NCBI RefSeq assembly: GCF_000568255.1
Contig: NZ_KK037166.1
Location: 6,042,580 to 6,081,382 of the forward strand
Reading direction: 5' to 3'
Length of the DNA stretch: 38,803 nucleotides
Source: Kutzneria sp. 744
Lineage (GTDB): Bacteria; Actinomycetota; Actinomycetes; Mycobacteriales; Pseudonocardiaceae
Shown here: positions 1-10,801 of the stretch, one piece after another
How the letters are laid out: each line of letters begins with the position of its first letter
Position numbering within the stretch: the first letter of the stretch is position 1
Program-made: the position numbers and the translations under genes
The notes under the pieces: model-generated
What the model was told of the DNA's origin: nothing
Seen by the model: only the letters and a program-made list of their open reading frames with translations
Databases searched by the model: none

Positions 1-1
1 C

Positions 2-2488
<2,487 letters not shown>

Positions 2489-2652
2489 CTGTGCCTTTGG
2501 CGCCGCCTTCGGCGTCGCGGCGAGGCCGCTCGTGACCGGCGCCTCGCCCTTGCTGGGTTTCGACCGCCGCGTCGGCTCGGTGGTGGGATTGCGTCGGGTG
2601 GCGGCGATCGAAATCCAGCAACCGTGCGAAGCACCGGCGCGGCCTCGCGGCT

Positions 2653-2683
2653 CCCGGATGACCGGCGCGGCCGGTCATCCGGG
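2653..2683 (+). terminator. Strong hairpin after clpB
   Basis: Perfect 13-bp stem (CCCGGATGACCGG with its complement) around a 5-nt loop, in the 274-bp gap between clpB and the next gene. There is no U-tract, as is usual for actinobacterial terminators. The rest of the gap (2489-2762) shows no gene. Confidence 0.7.
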
Positions 2684-2762
2684 ACAGCCGTCACCCCCTC
2701 CGGCGAGAACTGACCCACTAGTGATCTTCGTAATCCGCCGGTCGGCCGCTACCCTGCCTGTT

Positions 2763-3482
2763 GTGATACCTGCGTGGGTCTGGTTCACGGCGTTCGTCGT
2801 CCTGGCGGTGGCCGGGTTGGCACTGCTGGCGACAGACCGCGCCCAACGGACGGCTCGTAACCGAGAGCGACGTCGTTGGGCGGGGTTGCGCGGCTGGCAG
2901 TTCGCCGAGACAGACCACGTGCTGCCCACCCGCTGGCACCACGGGGCCATCGCCTACTACGGCAGCGGGGTGGCCCGCGACGTCGTCGCCGGCTCCACCT
3001 TCACCGCCGACGGGCGGCGCCAGGTGTACGTGCTCGACCTGGAGAACGGCGGCAAGGTCAACTCGGTGCTGGTCGGCATCCGCTGCCGCCGCACCCACCC
3101 CGTCGTGGTCGAGCTGTGGCTGCCCAGCGTCCCCTTCCAGCGGGAACAGATGCCCGACCTGCTCGGCCCGGTCGGCCAGCGCTACGCCTTCGTGTCCGAC
3201 CTGACCGCCGCCCGCATGCTCATCACGCCCGACCTGGTCGAGGCGGCCGAGGAGATCGGCGGCGACGTCACCGTGGTCTGGCTGGAGGAGGACTGGGTGC
3301 TCGCGGCCGCGCCGCCCGGGGCCAGCCCGGCCCGCCTCGAACGGCTGCTGCGCGACGTCGGCGAGCTGGCCGACGTGGTCGACCCTTTCGACGCTGACAC
3401 GCCCAGTGACGAGGCGTCCGACGACAACCCGGGCGGCGGCGAGGTCTACCGGCCCTCGTTCGGCGGCCGCAACCCGGCCTGA
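2763..3482 (+). CDS. Membrane-anchored or secreted conserved protein, Rv0383c-like
   Basis: A 239-residue protein from a GTG start; the open frame extends further upstream but lacks coding character there. An N-terminal hydrophobic segment (about residues 4-24, [19 protein letters not shown]) is followed by basic residues and then a soluble domain, suggesting a single-pass anchor with most of the protein on the cytoplasmic side. The C-terminus is acidic and low-complexity ([17 protein letters not shown]). Position between clpB and pyrE and the general sequence character match Rv0383c of M. tuberculosis, annotated there as a conserved secreted protein of unknown function. I see no catalytic motif. 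No convincing ribosome-binding site supports the start. Confidence 0.8.
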   Translation: MIPAWVWFTAFVVLAVAGLALLATDRAQRTARNRERRRWAGLRGWQFAETDHVLPTRWHHGAIAYYGSGVARDVVAGSTFTADGRRQVYVLDLENGGKVNSVLVGIRCRRTHPVVVELWLPSVPFQREQMPDLLGPVGQRYAFVSDLTAARMLITPDLVEAAEEIGGDVTVVWLEEDWVLAAAPPGASPARLERLLRDVGELADVVDPFDADTPSDEASDDNPGGGEVYRPSFGGRNPA

Positions 3483-3528
3483 CGGCGAGGGATACGCCCG
3501 GTGCCGACTCGCCGGTACCGTGCCGGCC

Positions 3529-4308
3529 ATGGCCACCTGTCTCGTCACCGGATCCACCTCTGGGATCGGCGCCGCCTTCGTGCGCCGGTTCGCCTCCGAC
3601 GGCGACCGCCTCGTGCTGGTCGCCCGCACCGAGTCCCGGCTGGTCGAGCAGGCCGAGGAGCTCAAGCGCCGGTTCGGCGTCGACGCCGAGGTGCTGCCGG
3701 CCGACCTGGGCACCGAGGATGGCCGGGCGGCCGTGGAGGCCCGGCTGCGCGACGCCTCCCGCCCGGTCGACGTGCTGGTCAACAACGCCGGCTTCGGCAC
3801 CTCCGGCGAGTTCTGGACCTCGCCCGTCGAGGACATGCAGCAGCAGTTGGACGTCAACGTGACGGCCGTGATGCGCCTGACCCACGCCGCGCTGGCGACC
3901 ATGGTCCCGCGCCGCGCCGGGGCGATCATCAACGTGTCCAGCGTCGCCGGCTTCATGCCCGGCCGCGGCTCCACCTACTCGGCCAGCAAGGCGTACGTCA
4001 CCGCCTTCACCGAGGGGCTGTCCATCGCGCTGACCGGCTCCGGCGTGCGGCTGATCGTGCTGGCCCCCGGCTTCGTGCGCACCGAGTTCCACCAGCGCGC
4101 CGGCATCGACATGAGCAAGACGTCCGAGCTGTGGTGGCTCGACGCCGACCAGGTGGTCAGCGAGTGCCTGACCGACCTCGGCCACGGCAAGGCGGTCAGC
4201 ATTCCCGGCTTCCAGTACAAGGCCGTGGTCGGGCTGTCGCGGCTGGTGCCGCGCGGATTGGTGAGAAGGATCGCCGGGCGGGTCGCCGCCGGACGCGACC
4301 GGACATGA
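3529..4308 (+). CDS. Short-chain dehydrogenase/reductase (SDR), classical
   Basis: A 259-residue NAD(P)-dependent oxidoreductase of unknown substrate. The N-terminal cofactor motif is TGSTSGIG (residues about 7-14), followed by [10 protein letters not shown] and the catalytic Ser in INVSSVAGF with YSASK carrying Tyr and Lys. Typical length for a classical SDR. The ATG at 3529 begins directly with the Rossmann strand (MATCLVTGS), the usual arrangement. The stop lies 4 bp before the pyrE start, so the two are probably cotranscribed, although the reaction does not obviously belong to pyrimidine synthesis. Confidence 0.92.
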   Translation: MATCLVTGSTSGIGAAFVRRFASDGDRLVLVARTESRLVEQAEELKRRFGVDAEVLPADLGTEDGRAAVEARLRDASRPVDVLVNNAGFGTSGEFWTSPVEDMQQQLDVNVTAVMRLTHAALATMVPRRAGAIINVSSVAGFMPGRGSTYSASKAYVTAFTEGLSIALTGSGVRLIVLAPGFVRTEFHQRAGIDMSKTSELWWLDADQVVSECLTDLGHGKAVSIPGFQYKAVVGLSRLVPRGLVRRIAGRVAAGRDRT

Positions 4309-4312
4309 GAAG

Positions 4313-4873
4313 GTGTGGACCCGTGCGAGTGGAATCTCCGGCGAAGTCGAACTGGCCCGTCTTGTCTCTGAGCTGGCCGTCGTGCACGGCCGTGTCACCC
4401 TGTCTTCCGGCGCTGAAGCCGACTACTACATCGACCTGCGGCGCGCGACGCTGCAGCACGCGGCAGCCCCGCTGATCGGCAAGCTGCTGCGGCAGCTCAC
4501 CGCCGACTGGGACTACGTCGCCGCTGGCGGCCTCACCCTCGGTGCCGACCCCGTGGCGTGCGCGATGATGCACGCCGCCGCGGCCGACGGCGACGTGCTC
4601 GACGCGTTCGTGGTGCGCAAGGAGACCAAGGCGCACGGCATGCAGCGGCGGATCGAAGGCATCGAGGTCGCCGGGCAGCGGGTGCTGGCCGTCGAGGACA
4701 CCTCCACCACCGGCGGCAGCGTGCTCACCGCCGTGGAGGCGCTGCGCGAGGCCGGCGCGACGGTGGTCGGCGTGGCCACGGTTGTCGACCGCAACACCGG
4801 GGTACGTGAAGCCATCGCGGAGGCCGGTCTGGAGTACCGGTACCTTCTCGATCTCTCGGATCTCGGTCTGTAG
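4313..4873 (+). CDS. pyrE: Orotate phosphoribosyltransferase
   Basis: Cytosolic enzyme joining orotate and phosphoribosyl pyrophosphate to give orotidine 5'-phosphate in de novo UMP synthesis. The 186-residue length is right for the family. The phosphoribosyltransferase signature VLAVEDTSTTGGS (about residues 124-136) provides the two acidic residues and PRPP loop; DYYIDLRRATL near the N-terminus and the catalytic-loop region VRKETKAHGMQRRIEG are also present. The GTG at 4313 is the most upstream start that does not overlap the SDR. The location matches Rv0382c (umpA/pyrE) in the mycobacterial block. Confidence 0.95.
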   Translation: MWTRASGISGEVELARLVSELAVVHGRVTLSSGAEADYYIDLRRATLQHAAAPLIGKLLRQLTADWDYVAAGGLTLGADPVACAMMHAAAADGDVLDAFVVRKETKAHGMQRRIEGIEVAGQRVLAVEDTSTTGGSVLTAVEALREAGATVVGVATVVDRNTGVREAIAEAGLEYRYLLDLSDLGL

Positions 4874-4883
4874 GAGACGTCCT

Positions 4884-5402
4884 TTGCTCGCTGTCCTGGC
4901 CGTCGTGGTCGTGCTGCTGGTCGCTGCGCTCGGCGTCTCGTTGAGCCACAACAGATTCACCGCGCAGCGCGGGGCGGTCGAGCGGCAGTGGCAACGGGTG
5001 GACCGCGAGCTGCAACGTCGGCACGACCTGATCGGCGGCATCGTCGCCGTGACCAAGGCCGGCGGCGTGAACGTGAGCACCATCGTGCAGGCGCGGTCGA
5101 TGGCCATGGCCAGCCGCGGCGCCGGGCCGGTCGCGCAGGGCGTGGCCGAGCACCGGCTGCACGAGGAGTTGACCAGCTTCCTGGCCGCTGTGCCGGCGGG
5201 GCTGCGTGAGGGCCGGGACTTCGGGCTGTTGTGGGAGCAGATGGGTGAGAGCGACGAGCGGGTGGCGGCGGAATCCCGTGACTACAACGACAGCGTGCAC
5301 GCGCTGAACAGCCGGATCGTCGCCTTCCCCAGCAACATCGTGGCCGGCGTGGGCAAGGTGGGCCGGGCGCAGTACTTCCTGCCGGGCGGGCGAGCCCGGT
5401 GA
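4884..5402 (+). CDS. LemA-like membrane protein
   Basis: A 172-residue protein starting at TTG, chosen because an AGGAGA ribosome-binding site lies across the pyrE stop codon (4872-4877) at good spacing and because the start leads straight into a hydrophobic helix (LLAVLAVVVVLLVAALGVSL). The rest is helical, with the LemA-like pattern NRFTAQRGAVERQW..VDRELQRRHDLIGGIV, and ends with YNDSVHALNSRIVAFPSNIVAG, the conserved C-terminal LemA motif. LemA proteins are N-terminally anchored helical bundles of poorly defined function. It overlaps the following SpoU gene by 4 bp (GTGA), implying translational coupling. Confidence 0.82.
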   Translation: MLAVLAVVVVLLVAALGVSLSHNRFTAQRGAVERQWQRVDRELQRRHDLIGGIVAVTKAGGVNVSTIVQARSMAMASRGAGPVAQGVAEHRLHEELTSFLAAVPAGLREGRDFGLLWEQMGESDERVAAESRDYNDSVHALNSRIVAFPSNIVAGVGKVGRAQYFLPGGRAR

Positions 5403-6070
5403 GCGAGGATTCCTTGCCCGACAGCGAGTTGGGCCCGACCGAGTGGGTGCCGGCCGGCACCGAGGTCGGCGTCGGGCCGTGGGAGGGACCGTGGCCTCCT
5501 GACGCCCGCTACGACCCCGAGTTGCTGGCCGAGGGCGACCGGCGCAACGTCGTCGACCACTACCGGTACTGGCGGCGCGAGGAGATCGTCGCCGACCTCG
5601 ACCGCCGCCGGCACCCGTTCCACGTCGCCATCGAGAACTTCCAGCACGACCACAACATCGGCACCGTCGTCCGCACCGCCAACGCCTTCGCCGCCCAGGC
5701 CGTGCACATCGTCGGGCGGCGGCGGTGGAACCGGCGCGGGGCCATGGTCACCGACCGGTACCAGCACCTGCACCATCACGAGGACGTCGAGTCGCTGGTG
5801 GCCTTCGCGCGGGCGGAGCGGCTGGAGATCATTGCCGTGGACAACACCCCCGGCTCCGTGCGTATCGAGAACACCGCGCTGCCCCGGCGGTGTGTGCTGC
5901 TGTTCGGGCAGGAGGGGCCGGGGCTGTCCGCCGCCGCCCAGGCCTCCGCCGACATGGTCGTGTCGATCGCCCAGTTCGGGTCCACGCGGTCGGTCAACGC
6001 CGGTGTCGCCGCCGGCATCGTGATGCACACGTGGGTGGCGCAACACGCCGACCTTCATACGTCCTGGTGA
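5399..6070 (+). CDS. TrmH/SpoU-family RNA 2'-O-methyltransferase (intact copy)
   Basis: A 223-residue SAM-dependent ribose methyltransferase of the SPOUT class, matching the position of Rv0380c. The three knot motifs are present: motif 1 HNIGTVVRTANAF, motif 2 LLFGQEGPGLS, motif 3 SIAQFGSTRSVNAGVAAGIVMH, together forming the trefoil-knot SAM site and catalytic Arg/Asn residues. An N-terminal extension (about 60 residues, acidic and Trp/Pro-rich) precedes the catalytic domain. The GTG start overlaps the LemA-like stop by 4 bp. RNA target unknown. From base 5608 onward the gene is duplicated in tandem immediately downstream. Confidence 0.93.
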   Translation: MSEDSLPDSELGPTEWVPAGTEVGVGPWEGPWPPDARYDPELLAEGDRRNVVDHYRYWRREEIVADLDRRRHPFHVAIENFQHDHNIGTVVRTANAFAAQAVHIVGRRRWNRRGAMVTDRYQHLHHHEDVESLVAFARAERLEIIAVDNTPGSVRIENTALPRRCVLLFGQEGPGLSAAAQASADMVVSIAQFGSTRSVNAGVAAGIVMHTWVAQHADLHTSW

Positions 6071-6606
6071 TCACGGTGTCTGCGGAATCGATCAAGCGAT
6101 TTGACCGAAGGGAGCACCGGCACCCGTTCCACGTCGCCATCGAGAACTTCCAGCACGACCACAACATCGGCACCGTCGTCCGCACCGCCAACGCATCGCC
6201 GCCAGGCCGTGCACATCGTCGGGCGGCGGCGGTGGAACCGGCGCGGGGCCATGGTCACCGACCGGTACCAGCACCTGCACCATCACGAGGACGTCGAGTC
6301 GCTGGTGGCCTTCGCGCGGGCGGAGCGGCTGGAGATCATTGCCGTGGACAACACCCCCGGCTCCGTGCGTATCGAGAACACCGCGCTGCCCCGGCGGTGT
6401 GTGCTGCTGTTCGGGCAGGAGGGGCCGGGGCTGTCCGCCGCCGCCCAGGCCTCCGCCGACATAAAAAGTGTCGATCGCCCAGTTCGGGTCCACGCGGTCG
6501 GTCAACGCCGGTGTCGCCGCCGGCATCGTGATGCACACGTGGGTGGCGCAACACGCCGACCTTCATACGTCCTGGTGATCACGGTGTCTGCGGAATCGAT
6601 CAAGCG
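5608..6606 (+). repeat. Tandem partial duplication of the SpoU gene
   Basis: Copy 1 is 5608-6098 (491 bp) and copy 2 is 6117-6606 (490 bp), separated by 18 bp of unrelated sequence (6099-6116). Each copy carries the SpoU catalytic domain from HPFHVAIENF onward, the stop codon and 28 bp beyond it. The copies are otherwise identical by eye apart from two small scarred sites in copy 2: near 6195-6203 (a substitution and two single-base losses) and at 6463-6467 (AAAAA where copy 1 has GGTC). Confidence 0.95.
6117..6606 (+). pseudogene. Truncated, frameshifted second copy of the SpoU methyltransferase
   Basis: Lacks the first 70 or so codons of the intact gene and has no start signal of its own. 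Net loss of two bases near 6195-6203 moves the frame within motif 1 (RTANA then shift), and the GGTC to AAAAA change at 6463-6467 adds one base, shifting it again just before motif 3. The three SPOUT motifs therefore lie in three different frames and no functional knot can be made. The near-identity elsewhere implies a very recent duplication, or an artefact. Confidence 0.9.
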
Positions 6607-6620
6607 CGCACCATGGGTCG

Positions 6621-7703
6621 GTGACGGATTCCCCCGCGCTGTGGGCTGCCCGGGCAGGCATGGCCGAACGGGCCGTGCGGACCAGACACCTTCGGCGCCT
6701 GTGGGGCCTTCCCGGCTCCCTCATCGCCGTCACCGGCTGGCCCGCGTGGGGCCGTCGGCTGCACGTGCCCTGGCACTACTGGTGGCAGGCGCACCTGCTC
6801 GACTGCCTCGTCGACGCCCAGTTGCGGTCCCCCTCGGACGAGCGGCTGCGTGACATCTCGCGGCTGATCGACACCATCCGGCTGCGCAACGGCCGCCGGT
6901 GGCTCAACCGCTACTACGACGACATCGCCTGGCTCGGCCTGGCCCTGTGGCGGGCCGGCGAGGAGCTCGACGTCCGCCGGCCCGAGGCCCTCGACGAGAT
7001 CCGGCAGCGCCTCCGTGACGGCTGGACCGACCACGGCGGCGGCGGCATCTGGTGGCGTACCAAGGACAATCTCAAGAACGTGCCGGCCAACGGCCCCGCC
7101 GCCATGCTGTTCACCCGCCTCGGCGACCGGGCCGACCGCCAGCGCGCCATGTCCATTGTGGACTGGATCGACGAGTGGCTCATCGACCCCGACACCGGTC
7201 TCGTCCTCGACGGGCTCCGCGTCGACCCTTCCGGCGAGGTCTCCGGCATCGTCGAATGGGCCTTCACCTACTGCCAGGGCGTCTATCTCGGGGCGTGCGT
7301 CGAGCTCTTCCTCGCCACCGGCAACCAGGTGTGGGCCACCCTCGCCCGCCGCACCGTGCTCGCCGTCGCCGAGCACATGGTCGGCGAGGGCGGTGTCCTG
7401 CCCGGCAACGGCGGTGGCGACGGCGGCCTGTTCGCCGGCATCCTCGCCCGCTACCTCGCCCACGCCGCCATCGTCCTCGACGACAAGGAAGCCGCCCAGA
7501 TCGTCTACCTCTCGGCCGACTCCGCCTGGCGCAACCGCGTCGACCTCCGCAGCGGCCCCCTGTTCGGCCCCGAGTGGGTCATGCCCGCCACCCCCGGCCG
7601 CCGCCGCCCCGAACGCGACCTCTCCGTCCAACTCTCCGCCTGGATGCTCTTCGAGGCCGCCGCCACCCTGGAACGCAACGACGTGCATCCCAACATCAGT
7701 TGA
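6621..7703 (+). CDS. Glycoside hydrolase family 76 protein (alpha-1,6-mannanase type)
   Basis: A 360-residue (alpha/alpha)6-barrel-like protein. Family GH76 cleaves alpha-1,6-mannans; in this synteny block Rv0365c is the counterpart. Hallmarks are HYWWQAHLLDCLVDAQ, then YYDDIAWLGLA with the adjacent Asp-Asp pair that is catalytic in GH76, GGGGIWWRTKDNLKNVPANGPAAML, and EWAFTYCQGVYLGACVEL. No signal peptide is visible, so a cytoplasmic role on imported or lipid-linked mannosides is possible. Start uncertain: GTG 6621 or ATG 6660 (MAERAVRTRHLRRL). The second SpoU copy ends only 15 bp upstream, so the natural promoter arrangement may have changed. Confidence 0.87.
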   Translation: MTDSPALWAARAGMAERAVRTRHLRRLWGLPGSLIAVTGWPAWGRRLHVPWHYWWQAHLLDCLVDAQLRSPSDERLRDISRLIDTIRLRNGRRWLNRYYDDIAWLGLALWRAGEELDVRRPEALDEIRQRLRDGWTDHGGGGIWWRTKDNLKNVPANGPAAMLFTRLGDRADRQRAMSIVDWIDEWLIDPDTGLVLDGLRVDPSGEVSGIVEWAFTYCQGVYLGACVELFLATGNQVWATLARRTVLAVAEHMVGEGGVLPGNGGGDGGLFAGILARYLAHAAIVLDDKEAAQIVYLSADSAWRNRVDLRSGPLFGPEWVMPATPGRRRPERDLSVQLSAWMLFEAAATLERNDVHPNIS

Positions 7704-7760
7704 CCTCCAGCCTGGTCGAGGTTGCATGGTGGAGCGATCGTCGGCTGAGCAGGGGGAATC

Positions 7761-8597
7761 ATGATCCTGGTGACCGGGGCCACCGGACGGGGTGGCGGCA
7801 GTGCGCTGAAGCAGTTGCTGGAGAAGGGCATTGCCGCAAGGGCGGTGGTGCGGGACCCGCAGCGGGCGGCGCTGCCGGTGGGTGTCGACGTGGTGGCGGG
7901 GGACCTGGCGGATCCGGGGAGCCTGGGACCGGCGCTGGAGGGTGTGGACGCGGTGTTCCTGGTGTGGCCGACCATCGCCGCCGATCACGCGGCGCCGGCG
8001 GTCATCGCGGAGATGGGGAAGCGGGTCCGGAGGGTGGTGTATCTGTCGGCCAACGGTGTCTCCGCCGATGCCACCGAAGGAATCCTCGGTTCGCACGCGA
8101 TGATGGAGCGGCTGATCGAGGGCGCGGGCGTGGAGTGGACGTTCCTGCGCCCCACGGGGTTTGCGGCGAACACCCTGGGCTGGGCCCCGCAGATCAGGGC
8201 CGAGGGGGTGGTCCGCTGGGTGCACGGGGCGGCGCGGCGGGCTCTGATCCACGAGAAGGACATCGCGGCGGTCGGCGTCCGGGCGCTGACGGAGGACGGC
8301 CTGGTCGGGGCGCGGCCGGTGCTGACGGGCCCGGCGGCGATCAGCCAGATGGAGCAGGCGCAGGCGATCGGGGCGGCCATCGGACGGCCGGTGCGCTTCG
8401 AGGAGATCTCCGACGACGAGGCGCGCAGAGGGATCTTCGCGGGGAGGCCGGCGGCGGTGGTGGACGGGCTGCTGGCGGCGCACGCGGGGTTCGTGGCCTA
8501 CCCCGAGCTGGTCAACGACACCGTGGAGCGGCTCACGGGCCGGCCGGCCCACACCTTCGCGGAGTGGGCGAAGGACCACGCGGCGGACTTCAGCTGA
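7761..8597 (+). CDS. NmrA-like NAD(P)-binding oxidoreductase (atypical SDR)
   Basis: A 278-residue protein beginning with a Rossmann motif TGATGRGGG (residues 5-13) and lacking the classical YxxxK catalytic pair at the usual spacing; this fits the atypical SDR/NmrA group acting as NAD(P)H-dependent quinone reductase or redox sensor. VVYLSANGVSAD, HAMMERLIEGAGVEWTFLRPTGFAAN and the C-terminal TFAEWAKDHAADF are typical of this group. An AGGGGG ribosome-binding site at 7751-7756 sits 4 nt before the ATG. It appears monocistronic, ending at a strong hairpin convergent with the LacI gene. Confidence 0.87.
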   Translation: MILVTGATGRGGGSALKQLLEKGIAARAVVRDPQRAALPVGVDVVAGDLADPGSLGPALEGVDAVFLVWPTIAADHAAPAVIAEMGKRVRRVVYLSANGVSADATEGILGSHAMMERLIEGAGVEWTFLRPTGFAANTLGWAPQIRAEGVVRWVHGAARRALIHEKDIAAVGVRALTEDGLVGARPVLTGPAAISQMEQAQAIGAAIGRPVRFEEISDDEARRGIFAGRPAAVVDGLLAAHAGFVAYPELVNDTVERLTGRPAHTFAEWAKDHAADFS

Positions 8598-8603
8598 GGG
8601 CCC

Positions 8604-8650
8604 ACGTGAGTGGCTCATTTCGTCCCAGGCGCTACGGGAGCCACTCACGT
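8604..8650. terminator. Bidirectional hairpin terminator, repeated element copy 1
   Basis: Perfect 13-bp stem ACGTGAGTGGCTC / GAGCCACTCACGT with a 21-nt loop between two convergent genes, so it can serve both. The same 12-bp stem recurs at 25139-25185. Confidence 0.75.
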
Positions 8651-8662
8651 AGAGCGACAAGC

Positions 8663-9664
8663 TCAGGCGCAGCCGCAGGACTGGCGGTGCATGAGCTTGG
8701 CCGGCAGGCGGACGGTCTGGGGCTCGCGGGAGGGATCCTTGATGCGGGCCAGGAGCATGCGGACGGCGGTGCGGCCGATGTCGGCGATGGGCTGGGCCAT
8801 GGTGGTCAGGGGTGGGTCGACGAGGTCGGCCCACTCCACGTCGTCGTAGCCGACGACGGCGAGGTCGGTGCCGATCTTGAGCTGACGGCGGCGGGCCTCG
8901 TGCAGGACTCCGACCATCATGGCGTTGTTGCCGGCGACGACGGCGCTGGGCGGGGCCGGCAGGGACAGGAGCTGGGACAGGGCCACGGCGCCCTGGACGG
9001 AGGTGGACTCGCCGGAGGCGACGAGGTCGGGGTCCCACGCCAGGCCGGCGCGGCCGAGACCGAGGCGGTAGCCCAAGGCCCGTTCGGACGAGGTGGTGAG
9101 GCCGGCGGCGCCGCTGATCATGCCGATGCGCCGGTGGCCGAGCTCGCCGAGGTGCTGGACCAGGGCGGACATGGCCTGCACGTTCTCGGGGCCGACCTGG
9201 TCGATGGGCTGGTTGCCGGGCAGGCGGTCGACCAGCACGGTGGGGATGTTGAGGCGGCGGAGCTCCGGCAGCACGGTGGCGACGGCGCCGGGCGAGGGGG
9301 TGAGCAGCAGGCCGTCCACCCGGCGGGCCCGCAGCATCCGGATGGAGTACTCCTCGGTTTCGGCCTCGTCGTGGGTGTCGACCAGCAGCAGGGTGTAGCC
9401 GGCGGCGGTGGCCTCGCTCTCGATGGCCTGCATGAGCTCGGCGAAGTAGGGGTTGGCGACCAGCGAGATGGCCACGCCCAGGGACCGGGTGCCGCCGGTG
9501 ACCAGCGACCGGGCGATGACGTCGCCGGTGTAGCCGGTCTTGGCCACGGCGTCGAGGACCCGCTCCTTGGTCTCCGCCGCCACCGCCCTGGTGCCGTTCA
9601 CGACGTGAGACACCGTCGTGATCGACACGCCGGCCAGTTGAGCGACGTCCTTCATGGTGACCAT
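8663..9664 (-). CDS. LacI-family transcriptional repressor
   Basis: A 333-residue regulator. The N-terminal helix-turn-helix and hinge read MKDVAQLAGVSITTVSHVVNGTRAV...A, followed by a periplasmic-binding-protein-like sensor domain (SLGVAISLVANPYFAELMQAIE..., VDGLLLTPS, GHRRIGMISG, VVAGNNAMMVG, VVGYDDVEWADLVDPPLTTM) that probably binds the imported sugar or a phosphate of it. Start ATG 9664 is supported by AAGGAA upstream; ATG 9655 is the alternative. The gene diverges from the ABC import operon across a 125-bp gap with a perfect palindrome, so autoregulation and control of the operon are likely. The C-terminus ends RQSCGCA, a Cys pair common in actinobacterial members. Confidence 0.93.
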   Translation of the reverse strand: MVTMKDVAQLAGVSITTVSHVVNGTRAVAAETKERVLDAVAKTGYTGDVIARSLVTGGTRSLGVAISLVANPYFAELMQAIESEATAAGYTLLLVDTHDEAETEEYSIRMLRARRVDGLLLTPSPGAVATVLPELRRLNIPTVLVDRLPGNQPIDQVGPENVQAMSALVQHLGELGHRRIGMISGAAGLTTSSERALGYRLGLGRAGLAWDPDLVASGESTSVQGAVALSQLLSLPAPPSAVVAGNNAMMVGVLHEARRRQLKIGTDLAVVGYDDVEWADLVDPPLTTMAQPIADIGRTAVRMLLARIKDPSREPQTVRLPAKLMHRQSCGCA

Positions 9665-9702
9665 GGCAGCATTCCTTGCGACGCTTCGTGATCGAAACAG
9701 GT

Positions 9703-9726
9703 GCAAGCGTTTGCGCAAACGCTTGC
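9703..9726. promoter_or_regulatory. LacI-type operator (24-bp perfect palindrome)
   Basis: The arm GCAAGCGTTTGC is followed by its exact complement; the core TTTGCGCAAA is the usual LacI-family central pattern. It lies between the LacI gene and the binding-protein gene and overlaps the candidate -35 box at 9723, so bound repressor would block transcription. Confidence 0.85.
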
Positions 9727-9751
9727 TGTGGACCTTACCCGCAATTAGCGT
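9723..9751 (+). promoter_or_regulatory. Candidate promoter of the sugar ABC operon
   Basis: TTGCTG at 9723-9728, a 17-bp spacer and TAGCGT at 9746-9751, followed by an AGGAGG ribosome-binding site at 9778-9783 and the ATG at 9790. The -35 overlaps the LacI-type palindrome. Confidence 0.5.
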
Positions 9752-9789
9752 CGCCGCAACCAGCACCGTCGCTGATCAGGAGGGCCACC

Positions 9790-10800
9790 ATGAGAATGGG
9801 CCTGACGATGGGGACTCTCGTCGCCATCCTGGCCGTCACCACCACGGGCTGCACGACGCAACGCTACTGGGGTGGCTCCACCGCCGTCGGGAACAACACG
9901 CAGGCGAAGATTGGACTGGTCACCAAGACCGACACCAATCCGTACTTCGTGGCGCTCCGGCAGGCGGCGCAGGCCGAGGCGGGCAAACTCGGCGCACAGT
10001 TCACGTCGCTGGCCGGCAAGTTCGACGGCGACAACGACGGCCAGGTGACCGCGATCGAGAACCTGGTGCAACGCGGCGTGAACACGATCCTGATCACGCC
10101 GAACAGCGCGACCGGCGTGCTCAGCGCGATCAAGCAGGCACGGGACAAGGGCATCATGGTGATCGCCCTGGACACCGAGACCGATCCGGCCGGCGCGGTC
10201 GACGCCACGTACGCGACCGACAACACCGCCGCCGGCCGTCAGGAAGGCCAGTACGTCAAGGCCGTGCTCGGCGACAAGCCGCCGCAGCTGCTGATGCTGG
10301 ACGGCACGGCCGGCTCCACAGTGGACACGCAGCGGCACACCGGGTTCCTGCAGGGCTTCGGCCTCTCCGACGGTGATCCGGCGATCATCGGCCACCAGTC
10401 GGTGAACGGCGACCAGAGCCAGGCCCAGCAGGGTATGGAGAACCTGCTGCAACGGGCCACCACGGTCAACGCCGTCTACACGCTCAACGAGCCGACCGCC
10501 CGCGGCGCCTACGCGGCGTTGCAGGCCCGTGGCCTGCTCAACCAGGTCGTGATGGGCTCCATCGACGGCGGCTGCCAGGGCGTGCAGGACGTCAAGGACG
10601 GCAAGTACGGCGCGACGGTCATGCAGTTCCCGGCCAAGATGGCCACGCTGGGCGTCGACGCGGCCGTCGAGTACGCCAAGAGCGGCAAGAAGCCCAGCGG
10701 CTTCCAGAACACCGGCTCCATGGTCATCACCGACCGGCCGGTGCCCGGAATCCCGTCCCAGGACACCACCTGGGGCCTGCAGAACTGTTGGGGGAAGTGA
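9790..10800 (+). CDS. Sugar ABC transporter substrate-binding lipoprotein (FrcB/RbsB-like)
   Basis: A 336-residue extracytoplasmic binding protein. The signal peptide MRMGLTMGTLVAILAVTTTGC ends in a lipobox-like Cys21, so it is probably a lipoprotein on the outer face of the membrane. The mature part has the type-I periplasmic-binding fold (IGLVTKTDTNPYFVALRQAAQAEA, QVTAIENLVQRGVNTILITPN, GIMVIALDTETDP, MGSIDGGCQGVQDVKDGKYGATVMQFPAKM). It resembles fructose/ribose-type binders. The AGGAGG site and ATG 9790 fix the start. It is the first gene of a tightly packed operon with permease, ATPase, kinases and a CoA-binding protein. Confidence 0.92.
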   Translation: MRMGLTMGTLVAILAVTTTGCTTQRYWGGSTAVGNNTQAKIGLVTKTDTNPYFVALRQAAQAEAGKLGAQFTSLAGKFDGDNDGQVTAIENLVQRGVNTILITPNSATGVLSAIKQARDKGIMVIALDTETDPAGAVDATYATDNTAAGRQEGQYVKAVLGDKPPQLLMLDGTAGSTVDTQRHTGFLQGFGLSDGDPAIIGHQSVNGDQSQAQQGMENLLQRATTVNAVYTLNEPTARGAYAALQARGLLNQVVMGSIDGGCQGVQDVKDGKYGATVMQFPAKMATLGVDAAVEYAKSGKKPSGFQNTGSMVITDRPVPGIPSQDTTWGLQNCWGK

Positions 10801-10801
10801 G

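Noticed and set aside
6600-9038. An 812-codon minus-strand frame across GH76 and NmrA genes
   Set aside because: Low-complexity Arg/Pro/Gly translation without any domain; both + strand genes are well supported.
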